Shown piece by piece: positions 37,906 to 50,419 of a stretch of DNA of 64,000 nt. The DNA lies in NCBI GenBank assembly GCA_964057225.1, contig OZ059895.1:7316001-7380000 (forward strand), given 5' to 3'. This DNA comes from Auanema rhodensis (taxonomy: Eukaryota > Nematoda > Chromadorea > Rhabditida > Rhabditidae). The notes under the pieces are model-generated. The model saw only the letters and a list, made by a program, of their open reading frames with translations, was not told the origin of the DNA and searched no databases. Position numbers and translations under genes: made by a program. Each line of letters begins with the position of its first letter. The stretch's first letter is position 1.

Positions 37906-40900
37906 GTTCCTGTTAAGTTGTTATGATAATCCCAATTTAAACTATATTTTTATTTTAAATAATTCCTCTTAATTGATGTACTTATATATATATATATATA
38001 TAATATATTTAATGTTCCCAGAGTTTAGTATATGAAATGGTAAAAAAAGAAAACAAAATATAGCAAAGTCAGAAGATGATACTTTCATATGATGAAGGAA
38101 ATGACAGACAAAGAGGGAATGATAACGATAGTTATAGAGAAAGAAAGAAACAGAGAAGAGATAGACACTGAAAAGGGGAGGAGAGAAAGAAAGAGAAGGA
38201 GAGCAATCATCTTTCAGATTTCTTCTGAATAGCGACAGGTTTTTTGCCTCCAGCGCTCTTCCTTCATCATATCTTCTCCTCTTCTTCTCCACCATCAGTT
38301 TGTTATTCTGTCATCAACGTCATCTACAGTCTACAGCATTATCTACACATTAGACGACCATAGAATGCTGTTCTTTTTACGCTCATAGATCTTTAAACAC
38401 TCATGAATTCATATTCTCTATCGTTTTTCGCTTTACGCTTTTCTTAGTACTAGTGCTTGTGTACATCCTATGTGGATCATGAAGATCACAATGACGACAA
38501 TAGCAAATAGAAGTTCACGTAAGTGAACAGGTGCCGAGTTGTATAAAGGCGAGAACAATTTAAACGATTCAATCAGATGTGCCAGGATAGTCAATTCTAT
38601 TCCAACTTCTATGTTTGAGAATTACCTCAAATATTTTATATTTCATTAACTATTACATATTATATATATAGTAATATATGTATAGTTAATGGATAAATTT
38701 ACTTTTTTAATTTTTATTATTTCATTAACTATTATAAATTATATAAATATTATTCATTATAACTATATGTATATTTTCAGATTCTTAACTCATAATGCTC
38801 AAAAACATCATTCTTCTTCTACTTACTGTTGCTGTAGCTTCATCACAATACTATTCTATCGCCAGCTCATATCCATACCTAACTGGAGCATATGCCCCAA
38901 GTCCATTAGCAGGTTAGATACATGTATATAATTTATGTTATAATTATATAATTTAATTTCTAATAATAAGAATAACATATAGTTTAAAATATATAATAAA
39001 AACAATATAGTTTGTTATCATTATAATTGGATGAAACAAGTTATCTCCATATTTTAGGTGGTGAACCAGCTACCGTACTCAATTCGATATCAGCTGATCC
39101 AGTGCCTGTGGCATCAGCTCCATCATTCTTCTACTCTCCACCATATAACCGTATTTTGGGTTAATCAGTATTATCAATTTGTATCGATATAATTACTAAT
39201 AACTATATATATATAGTTATTATTAATTAAATATAATCATTCAATCAATACTTAATACTGATGCAATCATTTTCTTTTTTTTATATTGAACATATTGAAG
39301 CTGCTGCCTTTCATGTACAGAAACTATCACAATTACCAATGAAATCATTAAGAAATCTCATTAATCTTCTCTTTCCATTTATCCTTCTCATACTATCTTT
39401 ACCTTATATACTATATGTATCATATAATAAAACTTCGTATTTTTTTCTTTCTTTTCTTGTTTTTTGAACAATGAAAATCAGAAGAAAACATACCTTTCAG
39501 TACTGCCATCACGATAGATGCGATCTTTCTTTGGTACATATTGATGTAATTCACGTAAATCAACCTGCAAATGAATAAACATACATCAAGTTGTATGAAA
39601 GGTCTCAAAACGATTTCGTTTTTTTTTCTTTTTTTTTGCCAAAAAAACTAGTCTTATTGTACTCCTAACTAGATCTCAATTGAAGTGTATACATTGCACA
39701 ACATGTATGAATTACCATTTCGCCTAGGGCAACACCAAATATTTCTGCTCCAGTATCTTGTAAACGTTTGCCAACTTCGACTACACGATCCCAATGATCT
39801 TGTGAAATGCCATCATTCATCAAAATCACAACCTATAACAATACATTGTTATATATGTTATATGCTTATTTCAAAAAAATAAAATACTTGAATTGCATCA
39901 GGACGTCGACCACGTTCAAGATCCATGATACTTAGCTCAACAGCTTGTGCCGTAAGAGTTGAACCACCATGATAATTGATATTTTCCAAAACATCTCTCA
40001 CAATCTAGATATATATAAATACTGTTAACTATATATGTATATTATATAAAACCTTCTTATCTCTGCCTAATCCCAGATTTTGACGAAGTACTGGTGTAGA
40101 GGTAAAGCTATTGATTCCAATAGCTACGTGTGTTCCTTCTGAAGATATTGGCAAACGTTCCACCAATGATAAAGCCAATTCGCGTTGATGCTCAAAAACT
40201 TCTTCACGTGAGCTAGATGCATCGAGTATGATTTGTAAATCAATTTGATGATATTTACATCTGAAAAAACATAATTATAAACATATAATTAATATAATTA
40301 TTCATACTTGAAGTTTGTTGCAGTTGCAAAATTAATTAAATTCTTATTTTCTAATTCTTGTAATGATTCCAACTTTGTCACACTTTTTGCAGCATGAAGT
40401 TTTGTTGAGCATGCTCCAATAAATTGAGTTACATCCTATAATACTTATTTTTTAGTATATAAAAAAATTATAATTATGCTAATTATGCTACGCTTACCGT
40501 AGTAAATCGATCTAACTTCTCGCCAAGATATAAATCTTCATCAATAGCTACAAGATGTCGAAGTTTGGTACTAACTCTTGCTGCATCAGCTAAGCTAATA
40601 ACTAATAGATCAGATATCTGTGTCAACTCATGTAACGGATTCTATAAATCATTTGATGTTTAGTTGAAAAATATTTTGAAATCAAAAATCACTTGAATCT
40701 CTTCATCAGAATCAGACCAATCACCACTTGATAGGAAAATAACAACTCCGCGTGATTCATTTCGACCATGAGTATGAAACTCCTAAACCATATCATATAT
40801 ATATATATATAATTTCTTTTAATTATTAATTATAATTAATATAATTACTTTATGAGCTGATGAAAGAAGTTTTGAAAGTGAAAATGGTTTAGTTGAACGT

Positions 40901-42429
40901 CCATGTTGAAGTCGTTCTAGTTCAAATAGTATATCACGCTTTGTTGATGAGGATGGTGATGAAGATAAAGCTAATTTCAAGCCATGATTTTCACCACTAA
41001 CTATTATACTGGAAGATAATCTTCTCTAAATTATTATATTATATGTATATAGTATAGTTAAATATACCAAAAATATATGTGATGGTAATGTTCGAATTAG
41101 ATCAATAGCATATTGCTTAAGACGATAGAAAGTTGCTTCTTCAACAGTATGATCAATGATGAAAATGAGATCAACTGGTTGACTACAAGATGTCGAGCCA
41201 ATTAAGCTTTCTTCGGGAATCTTAATCTTTTCAGTATTCTGAATATTTCAAATATAATTGATTATAGTACTAATACGATATACTTGATCTCCAGATGATG
41301 AAGAGCAAGTCATCAGAAGTGTTTCCATTTCATCAATAAATTGACGTCTACGAGCTTCAACATAAACATGGAACTTATCGCCAGCATATAATTCTAATTC
41401 TCTGGAGAAAAAATGAAATATAAGTTATTAACCATTCACATATAGTTAAACCTTATTTTATATTCTTCAGAAACTGTAATAGCATAGCTACCATTAACAG
41501 TAGCTTGAAGTCGAGATGCAGCCTTCAGAACATTTTCCCATATATCTTGACTATTTCCATCGGATACTAATATTGCTATTTGACTGAAAAATATATTATT
41601 TATAGTTAATATAGTAAAAATATTAAAATTACAGAGCTTTATCTCTTTTAGATGAATTAATTTCATCAATAGCTGCATTCACACCAGTTACAACAGAAGT
41701 ACTGCCACCAATATTTTTAATTTTCAATAATTCTTCAAGAACACGAGATCTTAAAAAAAATTATATCGTTAACTATATGTTATATATTAATTTACTTGGA
41801 TAAATTTTCATTTAAATGAAGAGGAGTGTATGCTTGTTTATTGAATAATACGATAGCTACACGTACACGAGATCCAACATCTTGATCAGGTAATCGTTTA
41901 ATCTTAATTATATTGATTATATGTTTATAGTTATTGGTTATTTTAACAAAAATATATAAAAATCTTACAACATCAACAGCAAATTCCAATTGTTTGTCAA
42001 ATTGAGTTTCAACACTTAATGAAACATCAATAATTAAAACTAAGTCAATATCACATTCTGAGCTTGTATCTATAAAATATTAAATAAAACTTGATTATAT
42101 TATATAATATAATATAATTATAATAAATTAATATGACCTGCTGCTTCTAATTTATTTAAATGAACAGATAGCTTGCTATCACTGGAATCCAATAATTCCA
42201 ATTCAGATTCAGCTCGAGCTGGTCGTTGAGTTTCAGAACCAACAGGCTCTTCTGTTATCGTTTCCTACATAATATATATAATTAGTATAGTTATATGGTA
42301 TATATATATATATGTTAAATATACCGTTGGGGTTGTTGAATCTTCTTCAGTTGTTTCAACCATTACTGTTGTTAATGAGGTAGGTATTGTTGTGGCTGTT
42401 GTTGTGGTTGTTGGTGTTGTTGTTAAAGG

Positions 42430-42461
<32 letters not shown>

Positions 42462-45400
42462 TTCTGATAATTTGTTGAATTTCCGTTAATTTTTCATTAA
42501 AATTTTCAGATGACGTAGCGCAATCTTGCGCTGTCATCAATTCCTTTGTTTTTGATAAGAATTGTTCCATTCTTGCTACAGAATAAACATTTGAAGGACT
42601 TCCCGTCCATGTCTAAATATTATAATTATAATTTAAATTATATGAATTATGTGATTACATCTAAATCTAATTGAGAATAATCTTCACTAGCAGTAAAAGC
42701 TAAAAGCTTGCTATTAGATACATGTTGTAAACGTCTGAAATAAATATAAATAGCATAGTTAGATGATAAAGAGTTAAGAAACTGACGTTGCCGTCTGCAC
42801 GAGCTCATTCCAATAATCCTGACTATGGCCATCAGTGAAGAGCAGAGTTACAACTCGAGCATTCGGACGACGTTGTGAGATTAATCGCTACAAATTATTA
42901 TATTATTATTATTATATCACATATTATTATATAATATTCTATATAATATATTATACCAAAAGAGTTAAATGAACACCAGCAACGGATGATGTTGTTCCTC
43001 CAACATGCTCTATATCATGTAGAACTTTTACAACTTCACCACGAGTTGTAGCTGATAATCCATATTCTATTTGAGCCGTCTAAAGATAAATATAGCATTA
43101 ATTAAAAGGATAACAATATAATATATGATAAGTTCAACTTACTCGAGCAAAGCTAGATATTCCAACTCGAATTCGACCTGACGAATATTCTTCAGGTGCA
43201 AATTGTTCAATAACTTGTATAGTTGACTGTATATAATTATAATATTATAAGTATTATAATTAATATAGTTACCTCAATTTCATGTTGGAAATCCATATTG
43301 ACACTTTGTGATGTATCAACAACTAATATCAAATCAATTTGACATAATCCCTGATGTGATGGCTATAAAATATTATTAATTATATACATATAGTAAAAAT
43401 AAATATAAATATTACTAATTGAATATCATGTAATAATGTAGTTGATATATCTTCTGTAACAATCGGTATTGTCGTTTCTTCAACACCTGAGCTTTCAGTA
43501 TCTTCAAGCATTCCTGAACCATCTTCACTCACTGTGCTTTCCTTAAACAATTAATTCCGAGAATTTAAAAGAAAATTTGATATAACTCACTGGACTCATT
43601 ACTTCAGCGTCTGTTGGGTTTTCTGTTCCTTCACCATCTGATTCTTCTTGAACAGTTGCTGTTTCAACGGAAGATGTGATAGAAGACGTTGTCGATGCTT
43701 CTTCTATGGCAGATGTAGAGGTGGATGAAGCATCTGTATGTTCAATGTCAACGGATATTGTTGTTGCTTCTGCTTCAAATACAGATTCTGTTGTTGTATT
43801 TTGCATATCGACAGTTGAGTCTATTACTGACGATGCTGTAACATCAGTTACAGCTTCTTCTGTTGCTATCTGTACAGAAAGTTCAGTTGTTGAGGTAGCT
43901 TCAGGTTCAGGAGATTCAGTTTCTGATATCATCATTGACGAAGTTGATGATACGTCTAAATCCGATTTAGTTTGCTGTATCTCTCCTTCTGTTGGAGTGA
44001 GATTTGTTGTTGTATCGAATGATTCAACAGGCAGTTCACTGACTAAAGGATCTACCGTAGTCTCCATTTCATCATCAGTTGTTTCTATAGGATTAGATGT
44101 GACTTCTTCATGAAGTATGAGCTTGATTGGTGGTGTTGACATTTCAGATTCTGAAACACCTGAGCCTTCATCAGTTTCAGTCATATCTGTAGTAGATTCA
44201 AATGATGTTGATATCATATCATTAGTAGTTGATGAATCAAAGTCGGAAGACATTTCCTTTAATAATATTAATTAATTATTATAATTTATATGATGTTAAC
44301 CTCTAAAACTTCCATTGAATTCATAATTGGAGCAGATGAATGAGATGATACTGATGGAATTTCATTATCTTTAGAAGATTGTATACAATCAGATATATAT
44401 TTAGATAAAGTTGGTATAAAGCTGTAAAGTTTTAAATTTAAAACTTTTAAATATATTTATAGTTAAAGCTACTTTTTGTATTTTGGTCCAACAAATAGAC
44501 GACTACTATGACCAACATAGATTAAAAGCTCATCTTCATTATAATCATCTGTTGCTGATACAGCAAATAGTTCCGAGCCAGTTTCCTTTAATTATATGAT
44601 ATAATATTAAAAATATAAATATATAATTAATTATAATAATTATAATATATATTATGATATAGTATACCTGTAGTTGTTGTCCTGTAGTCTGTACAACACT
44701 CCAATACTCTTGTCCATGGCCATCAGATATAAGCAAGAAAACCTATAAACAGTATAGTTAAATGAAACAATAATAAAAAGATTAAATAGAATTATAGATA
44801 AGGGAGACATACAAACCTGTCTAGCATCTGCTCGACGAGATTTATGAATTTCTTCAATAGCTAGTTGTACAGCTCCAGCAATACGTGTCTGTTGTCCAGT
44901 AAATTCAATAGCATTAACGATATCAATTATTTCTTTTCGGGATGCTCCCTTGGAAAAAGGCTTGATGACATTTGATGAAGCAGCAAATCGAACAATAGAA
45001 ACCTAAAATATTAAAATTTAAAAAAAAATTATTTTAACTATACATTATATTATATAAATTATAATATAATAGATACCTGAAGATGTTCATTAAAACTTGA
45101 TTCAGGAAATGAATTAAGTAATTCTAAAGCAATTTGACGTTGTTCTTGAAAAACACTGTAGACACTTCCACTTGTATCAATAACAATCACAAGATCAACC
45201 TGCAATGTAAATTTTGAAAAAAGAAAAAAGGAAAAAAAGAAAAATACAACCGGATATTGAATAAAATAAAATAAAATAAACTATATCAATATACATAATT
45301 ATGCTAATTTTTTTGAAAAAAAAAACAGAAAAAGGAAAGAAACATTAGCATATACATATATTTATAATTAAATTTTATTTTAATTCTTATAAAATTAATT

Positions 45401-46545
45401 TTTTTATTATAATTAATATAATTAAAAAATATTTACCTTTTCAAATCCACATTCTTGACCTTGTTCAAATATTTTTTCTTTATGTTCAGCTCGTTCAGTT
45501 CGAACACCATGAACGAAATGATGTTTAATAGATATATCACTTGATATATTATCATTTAAATTACAATATCCAAGAGCATCATCAAGTGTTAAATAAAACT
45601 TATTAATATCATTTGAATTAATTAATACACGTTCACGTTCTCCTGTATAACTTCGAAGAACATAATGATTTGAGTTTAAGCTTCCTGATATAGCAAAAAC
45701 ATTAATATTCATTATATTTAATGAATTTCTATAAAAATATATAAATTAAGAAAGAAAAAAAAAGATTTTTTTAGAAACATACGAAGCAATAACGCTTTCA
45801 GCTACTCGATCTTTATTATCACCGTCATGTACAAGTAGAATAAGTTTACGTGTTGATTTATGGTTTATCTATAATATTATTATTATAATTATTGATTATT
45901 ATTGATTATTATTGATTATTGATACCTTTTCAAATTGATCTGCAGCTTCTCTTAATGCTCGAGCTACTGAGCTTTCAGTTTGATTACGTGGTCGAACATG
46001 CTTAATAAACTGTTTAATCTGAAATATAGTTACATATAAACTATTTCAATTTGAATATATACTCGAGGAAAATCTTGGCTATGAGGTGAATCTAATGCTG
46101 ATACAACTACAGCTTCACGATTGAAAATGATTAGTGATAGATGAGTTTCGCGAATCGGATTTGCTTGCTCAATATGCCTGTAAAACATGAGTTGTTGCAT
46201 AAAAATGTGAAGGAGCTTGTAAGCATACTCAATTGCCCGTATTAAACGTTTTCGTTGTATATTGAAGATTGTTCGATTAGTTGTTGTAACATCAAGTAAA
46301 ATTACAAGATCAATTGGATCAGTTGATGATTTACAGATAACTAAAGTAAGTTTATAAATTAAGTTTGAAGTTTAAAATTTTAAAACCTTTTTCAACCTGT
46401 GAAGAATGAACAGTTGAGAATATAGATGTTATAATAATTATTAGAAAAGAAATATATCGCAGGTAGCCCTTAAATATTTTGAATAAGCTTTAAGAAAAAG
46501 ATAGAAATTACAAAGATTTACCTGCTTAATAAGCTGCCATCTCAT
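33952..46545 (-). CDS. large secreted protein with eight von Willebrand factor A domains
   Basis: Nearly fifty short exons join in phase from an ATG at 46543-46545 to a TAA at 33952-33954, giving roughly 2,000 residues. A signal peptide (SFLIIIITSIFSTVHSS) is followed by VWA domains at about 45.5-46.4, 44.4-45.5, 42.6-43.4, 41.3-42.2, 40.4-41.3, 39.5-40.3 (finishing at 36.7), 35.6-36.7 and 34.0-34.8 kb. Metal-site (MIDAS) motifs read DVTTT, DTSGS, DTSQS, DVSLS, DHTVE, DASSS, DNTDK and DASGS in that order, so domains 5 and 7 have lost it. Five domains carry the nematode-style DGxxQDxW or equivalent after strand 4. A 236-residue Ser/Thr/Glu mucin-like linker (43.5-44.3 kb) follows domain 2, and a poly-Thr linker follows domain 3. 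There is no transmembrane segment, so it is extracellular, likely matrix or adhesion. A 2.8-kb intron (36705-39493) holds two plus-strand genes; the other introns are about 50-100 bp. Confidence 0.88.
37285..37340. repeat. 56-bp imperfect foldback element in a VWA intron
   Basis: The outer arms AAATATTACATATAT (37285-37299) and its exact reverse complement (37326-37340) flank inner arms that also pair, with two mismatches, around a (TA)n centre. The total arm is about 26 bp. It includes the recurring TAACTATA / TATAG motif and may be a small foldback (MITE-like) relic. Confidence 0.75.
37476..37661 (+). CDS. candidate 61-residue secreted peptide, nested in VWA intron
   Basis: A single open frame of 61 codons runs from an ATG at 37476 to a TGA at 37659-37661. 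Residues 1-26 form a convincing signal peptide: a hydrophobic core (ILVFLTIFIFKFSYLSF) then EVNS. The predicted mature part is 35 residues, Asp-rich in the middle (GIDNDDDNLDESFF) and ending RLKYE. It has no Cys and no dibasic cleavage sites except the single QRG and QRL arginines. It lies antisense inside the 2.8-kb intron of the VWA gene. No family is recognised. Chance is possible for an ORF this short, but the signal peptide and the composition against AT-rich intron DNA favour a real gene. Additional exons cannot be excluded. Confidence 0.4.
   Translation: MTSEQILVFLTIFIFKFSYLSFEVNSIDHLTPFSFSYTQRGIDNDDDNLDESFFNQRLKYE
37844..37902. repeat. (CT)n microsatellite
   Basis: A CT run of about 55 bp with CCC and CGC interruptions, in the VWA intron and upstream of the nested 74-residue peptide gene. 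Confidence 0.95.
38513..38528. promoter_or_regulatory. palindromic GTTCAC-GTAA-GTGAAC site
   Basis: Perfect 6-bp inverted repeats (GTTCAC / GTGAAC) separated by 4 bp, about 270 bp upstream of the nested 74-residue peptide gene. The half-sites resemble nuclear-receptor half-sites. Function is inferred only from the motif. Confidence 0.3.
38795..39164 (+). CDS. 74-residue secreted peptide nested in VWA intron
   Basis: Two exons, 38795-38912 and 39058-39164, join in phase 1 and encode 74 residues. Residues 1-17 are a clear signal peptide (MLKNIILLLLTVAVASS) with cleavage expected before QYYSIASS. The mature peptide of about 57 residues is rich in Ser, Ala, Pro and Tyr (YPYLTGAYAPSPLAGGEPAT; SAPSFFYSPPYNRILG) and has no Cys. 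Composition resembles small nematode surface or antimicrobial-type secreted peptides, but there are no Gly-rich repeats of the neuropeptide-like protein class. It is antisense to the VWA gene and entirely within its 2.8-kb intron. A TTTTCAG precedes the leader 20 bp before the ATG, so trans-splicing is possible. Confidence 0.65.
42391..42462. repeat. (GTT)n repeat coding for poly-threonine linker
   Basis: GTT/GGT triplets on the plus strand read as ACN threonine codons in the VWA gene, giving an uninterrupted Thr tract followed by TPL/TP units between VWA domains 3 and 4. It is a likely O-glycosylated spacer and a likely length-polymorphic site. Confidence 0.85.
43546..44253 (-). other. mucin-like Ser/Thr/Glu-rich linker exon of the VWA protein
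   Basis: One unusually long exon (about 660 coding bases; others average about 110) encodes a Ser/Thr/Glu/Val-rich segment with SP, TP and Glu-Thr-Thr clusters and no Cys. It separates VWA domains 2 and 3. Heavy O-glycosylation and an extended shape are inferred. The opposite strand is also open for 145 codons, a by-product of codon bias. Confidence 0.7.
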
Positions 46546-47563
46546 ATTGACGACAGTTTCTAAATTAACAAAAACATTTATAATTTTGTAAATTATATAC
46601 ATATAATTAAAGAAAAAAAAAAGATTATGTAAATGATATGAGAACAAGATATATACATACAAGACGATTTTCTAATCTGGCTGTTGCTTGTATATGAAAC
46701 ATGAGAAGACGATGTCCTTCCTCCTTTTCATTTCATGTTACTCATCCGCTTCCTTGACTTACAGATGTAAGGTGAAAAAGCAAAAAAGATTCTGTCTGAC
46801 CGTCTCATTTTCTTTACTTTCTCTCTCTTTTCTCTTACTATTTCTCTTTATAGGTATATATCTCTTTCCATATATGTATAGAGCCTTTTAAAAGAAATGA
46901 CATCCATCAAATACAAATTTTTACAATGGCTTTACATGTAATCACTCAGCTGTGAAATCTTCAGAGAACGACAAGTTTCTGGTCAAGTATAAGAGTAAAG
47001 AGAGAGAGAGAGAGAGAGAGAGAGAGTGTGTGAGAAAGAATAAAGGATATAGAGAGAGACAGAGAGAGAGAGAGAAATATATAAGACGAGAAGAAGATGA
47101 AAAGAAAAGAAAATATAAAAAAGAAAAATACATGAAAATTCTCAGGATATCCCGAATTATGATGAGGAGACGACATCTTCAGACGATGAGAGACGGAAAG
47201 GCGATAGCAACTAACTTTACAATCTATATTGCCTGAGGACAACTACGTTTGAATGAAATGAAATGAAAAGAAAGATAGATGAACATATTCTAATCGTTTG
47301 GCAAGTTGAATTGAAATTAAAAAACAATCTTTCACTTAGATTGGAATGAGGAAAAAGGCGAAATTTGGAAATGTCTTATACAGGTAGTTACGAAATCATT
47401 TAGATCAAGCTTTCAAAGATTAAAAAAAGTAAAATAAACATCAAAAAAACATTTTTTTCATCAGAACGTCTGATGTAAGTAAATTAGATTAGAAATGACA
47501 AAAAGTTCTTGTTTTTCATCTATCTGATAAGCTTAGATGGGTAGGAGATGATGATGTCTCTCT

Positions 47564-47615
<52 letters not shown>

Positions 47616-48764
47616 CATATGAGACGTCTCTGTTATGGGTATGGTGAGTGAAATGGAGGACTGTTGGCTACATGTTTGAAATGTTGTTTCAACATGATCT
47701 TTTCAGGAGAAATGTAAATTGAAAAGAAACAATTCGTCTGTAGGCATTATGTGAACACACCTCAGCTGGATATCATGATTTTATTTTTGAAATTTATGAA
47801 ACCTATGTATTCTTATATGAGATACATATAATCTTTGTTTTATATTGAACATGTTCACAGATTAATTTGATTGAACAAAGTTTCGATTAAGAAATGAAGA
47901 AGTTTTTGTAGAAATCATGAAAAGAATTCTTAAAAAATACGAAAAGAGAAAGAGAGAGAGAGAGATAGCGAGAGAAAGAAAGAGAGAAAGAGAGGGAGAG
48001 AGTGAGAAAGGTTTAAGAGTAAAGACAACACGATTACAATAAAGATGCAAGAATAAGTTGAGATTTGAAAAGAAAAATGCTGTCATGTATCAAAGTTTAG
48101 AGAATTGAACGAAGAAGGATAATGACTCCCTTCCTCCATTATATTCACAATAGAATGACCAATAAAACTGATTGATATAATGACAATCACATAGAACATC
48201 TGTCATCAGATTCAGATGCATAGGTATAATAGCTTGAAATGATGAATGAACATGCATGACACCGGATGATTGAAACTGTTTGCACAAGCTTTATAAGAAG
48301 AAACTTAACGAGCACTTCTGCACATCATCTGTTTCAACCAGTTGAATATCGTACAAATGCTATTCTGAAGATACATGAAAATAACTATGCAGAAATCATC
48401 AGAAGGGCTGAATCAGAATCATTATCGTATAACAATGAATTATCCTGATTATGACGTCGTCGTCGTCGTCGTCTACTATCAACCGATTGCAGTGACGCCT
48501 ACATCGTTGATGACAATTCCAATAATGATGAATGTGAACTAAAGGCTGGATTAAGCAGAAAAGAAAAAAATTATTTTTCTTTTTGAACATCATCATCATT
48601 ATCCTTGTGTTGTCAATTTTCTAATGATAATTGATGAAGACATCATTGAAAAGAACGGAAAAAGATCTCTCGGAAAGACAAAAAATTGTGTGAAAACTGA
48701 TTTTCTTGTATAAACATATGATTATTAATAGTTAGCTTTTCTCTTATTCTCTTTATTCGTATTT

Positions 48765-48774
<10 letters not shown>

Positions 48775-48855
<81 letters not shown>
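48775..48855. repeat. (CT)n microsatellite, about 80 bp
   Basis: CT run with three TTT interruptions. Confidence 0.95.
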
Positions 48856-48857
<2 letters not shown>

Positions 48858-49767
48858 ATAATCTTAACTATTAGATATTAGCCTCACATTCTTTGAAATA
48901 ATGAAAGAAAGAAAACGTTTTTAAAGAACATCAAGATAGTATATTCATTTTAGAGGATGTGATTGTCCAAGAACGAGTTCATGTACAGAACTGACCGCTG
49001 CTGTTGATCTTCTCTCCTCCTTCCGCTCGAATTCTTTTTTCCCAGCCCTCTCTCTTTCTTTTTCTCTCTCAATCTTTCCCTTATTCACTCTATTACATCC
49101 ATCAGATTTTGTTTGACACTCTCAAAACCCTTCTTCTTTATTCCCATCCTCTCAAAAACCCAAAAAAAAGCTGTCGAACATTCATTCACTGATGACATCT
49201 GAATTACATGTAATGACATTCTGGCTGTCAATTCAATCATCATTATCATCTTATCAATAATAAACAAAAGAATAATAAATTCCATATCTGTCAAAAGAAG
49301 TTTTTTGATTTGCATTTCCAATAAAAATTATTTATTTCCGGTCTATCGCTTATTAAAAGTTTTTTTTGTCGAAATGAACATACATACATAGAATGAGATG
49401 AAAGAAATGAAAATTCCACATCCTCACATTCCCAAACGAGATGACAGTTATGAACTGAAGACAACGAATTTGTCTAATTGACATGACTATTATTGACGGA
49501 ACATGGTTGTTGAAGAAGAAACTTGAACAAACTTTTCAATGTTCGACCATTTAAAAGGTGAATACGATGAGGTAGGTGATGTACATACATACATCTATAT
49601 ATGTATGTAAAGACATTTGACGAACATTGTTATATAAAAAGAAAAAGTTGATGAAAAGAGATGAGATATGAAGAAGAAGTGAGAGTATAGATATATATGT
49701 ATGTACATACATATTTACATATTTTTTATGAAAATTATATGAATAAATTTGTAAAATATGAGAAGTA

Positions 49768-49845
49768 GAAAGAGAGAGAGAAAGAGAGAGAAATAGAAAG
49801 AGAGAGACAGAGAGAGAGAGAGAGAGGGGGGGAGAAAGAGAGAGG

Positions 49846-49879
<34 letters not shown>

Positions 49880-49885
49880 GAAAGA
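49768..49885. repeat. (GA)n compound microsatellite, about 118 bp
   Basis: GA blocks separated by AAAG, ACAG, GGGGGG and GGGAG interruptions, suggesting an old array. Confidence 0.95.
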
Positions 49886-50326
49886 AATTACTAATAGATA
49901 AGGAGGGTGAGAAATAAGTTAAAGCTTTTAAGCTAATAGTTAGAAAATATCATGAAATTAATTAAAAATTAGAAGATTACATCATGCTTATCTTAAACAA
50001 GATTTTCTGAAAATCCAGATAGACCAAAATTAATAGTTAAGTATAAGATCAGTAAATATAATTCTTAAAAGGATAATAGGAAAATTCTTTGATTATGGTG
50101 GCATATAGTTAAGAAAGAATTGTGGTAATGGTTAAATATAAAATAAAATAAAAAGAAACAAAACGTGTTGAAGTTGATGGAAATTTTTACGAAAAAAAGT
50201 TGTTTGATTATAATAAAAGTTTGATATATACAGTACGTCGAGGCTAATTCAGAATGTAAAGATTGATGTAATAAGGCTTTTCATGGTTATTCAATGATTA
50301 TACGAAGAAACATGAATGAAAGAACA

Positions 50327-50331
<5 letters not shown>

Positions 50332-50416
<85 letters not shown>
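50332..50416. repeat. (GA)n perfect microsatellite, about 85 bp
   Basis: This is the longest uninterrupted GA run in the window, suggesting recent expansion or assembly slippage. Confidence 0.95.

Positions 50417-50419
<3 letters not shown>

Noticed and set aside
43676-44113. 145-codon plus-strand ORF inside the VWA gene
   Set aside because: It is the mirror of the Ser/Thr/Glu-rich linker exon; codon bias there removes stops on the opposite strand.
48266-48448. 60-codon plus-strand ORF
   Set aside because: Composition is unremarkable, with no signal peptide, motif or splice sites.
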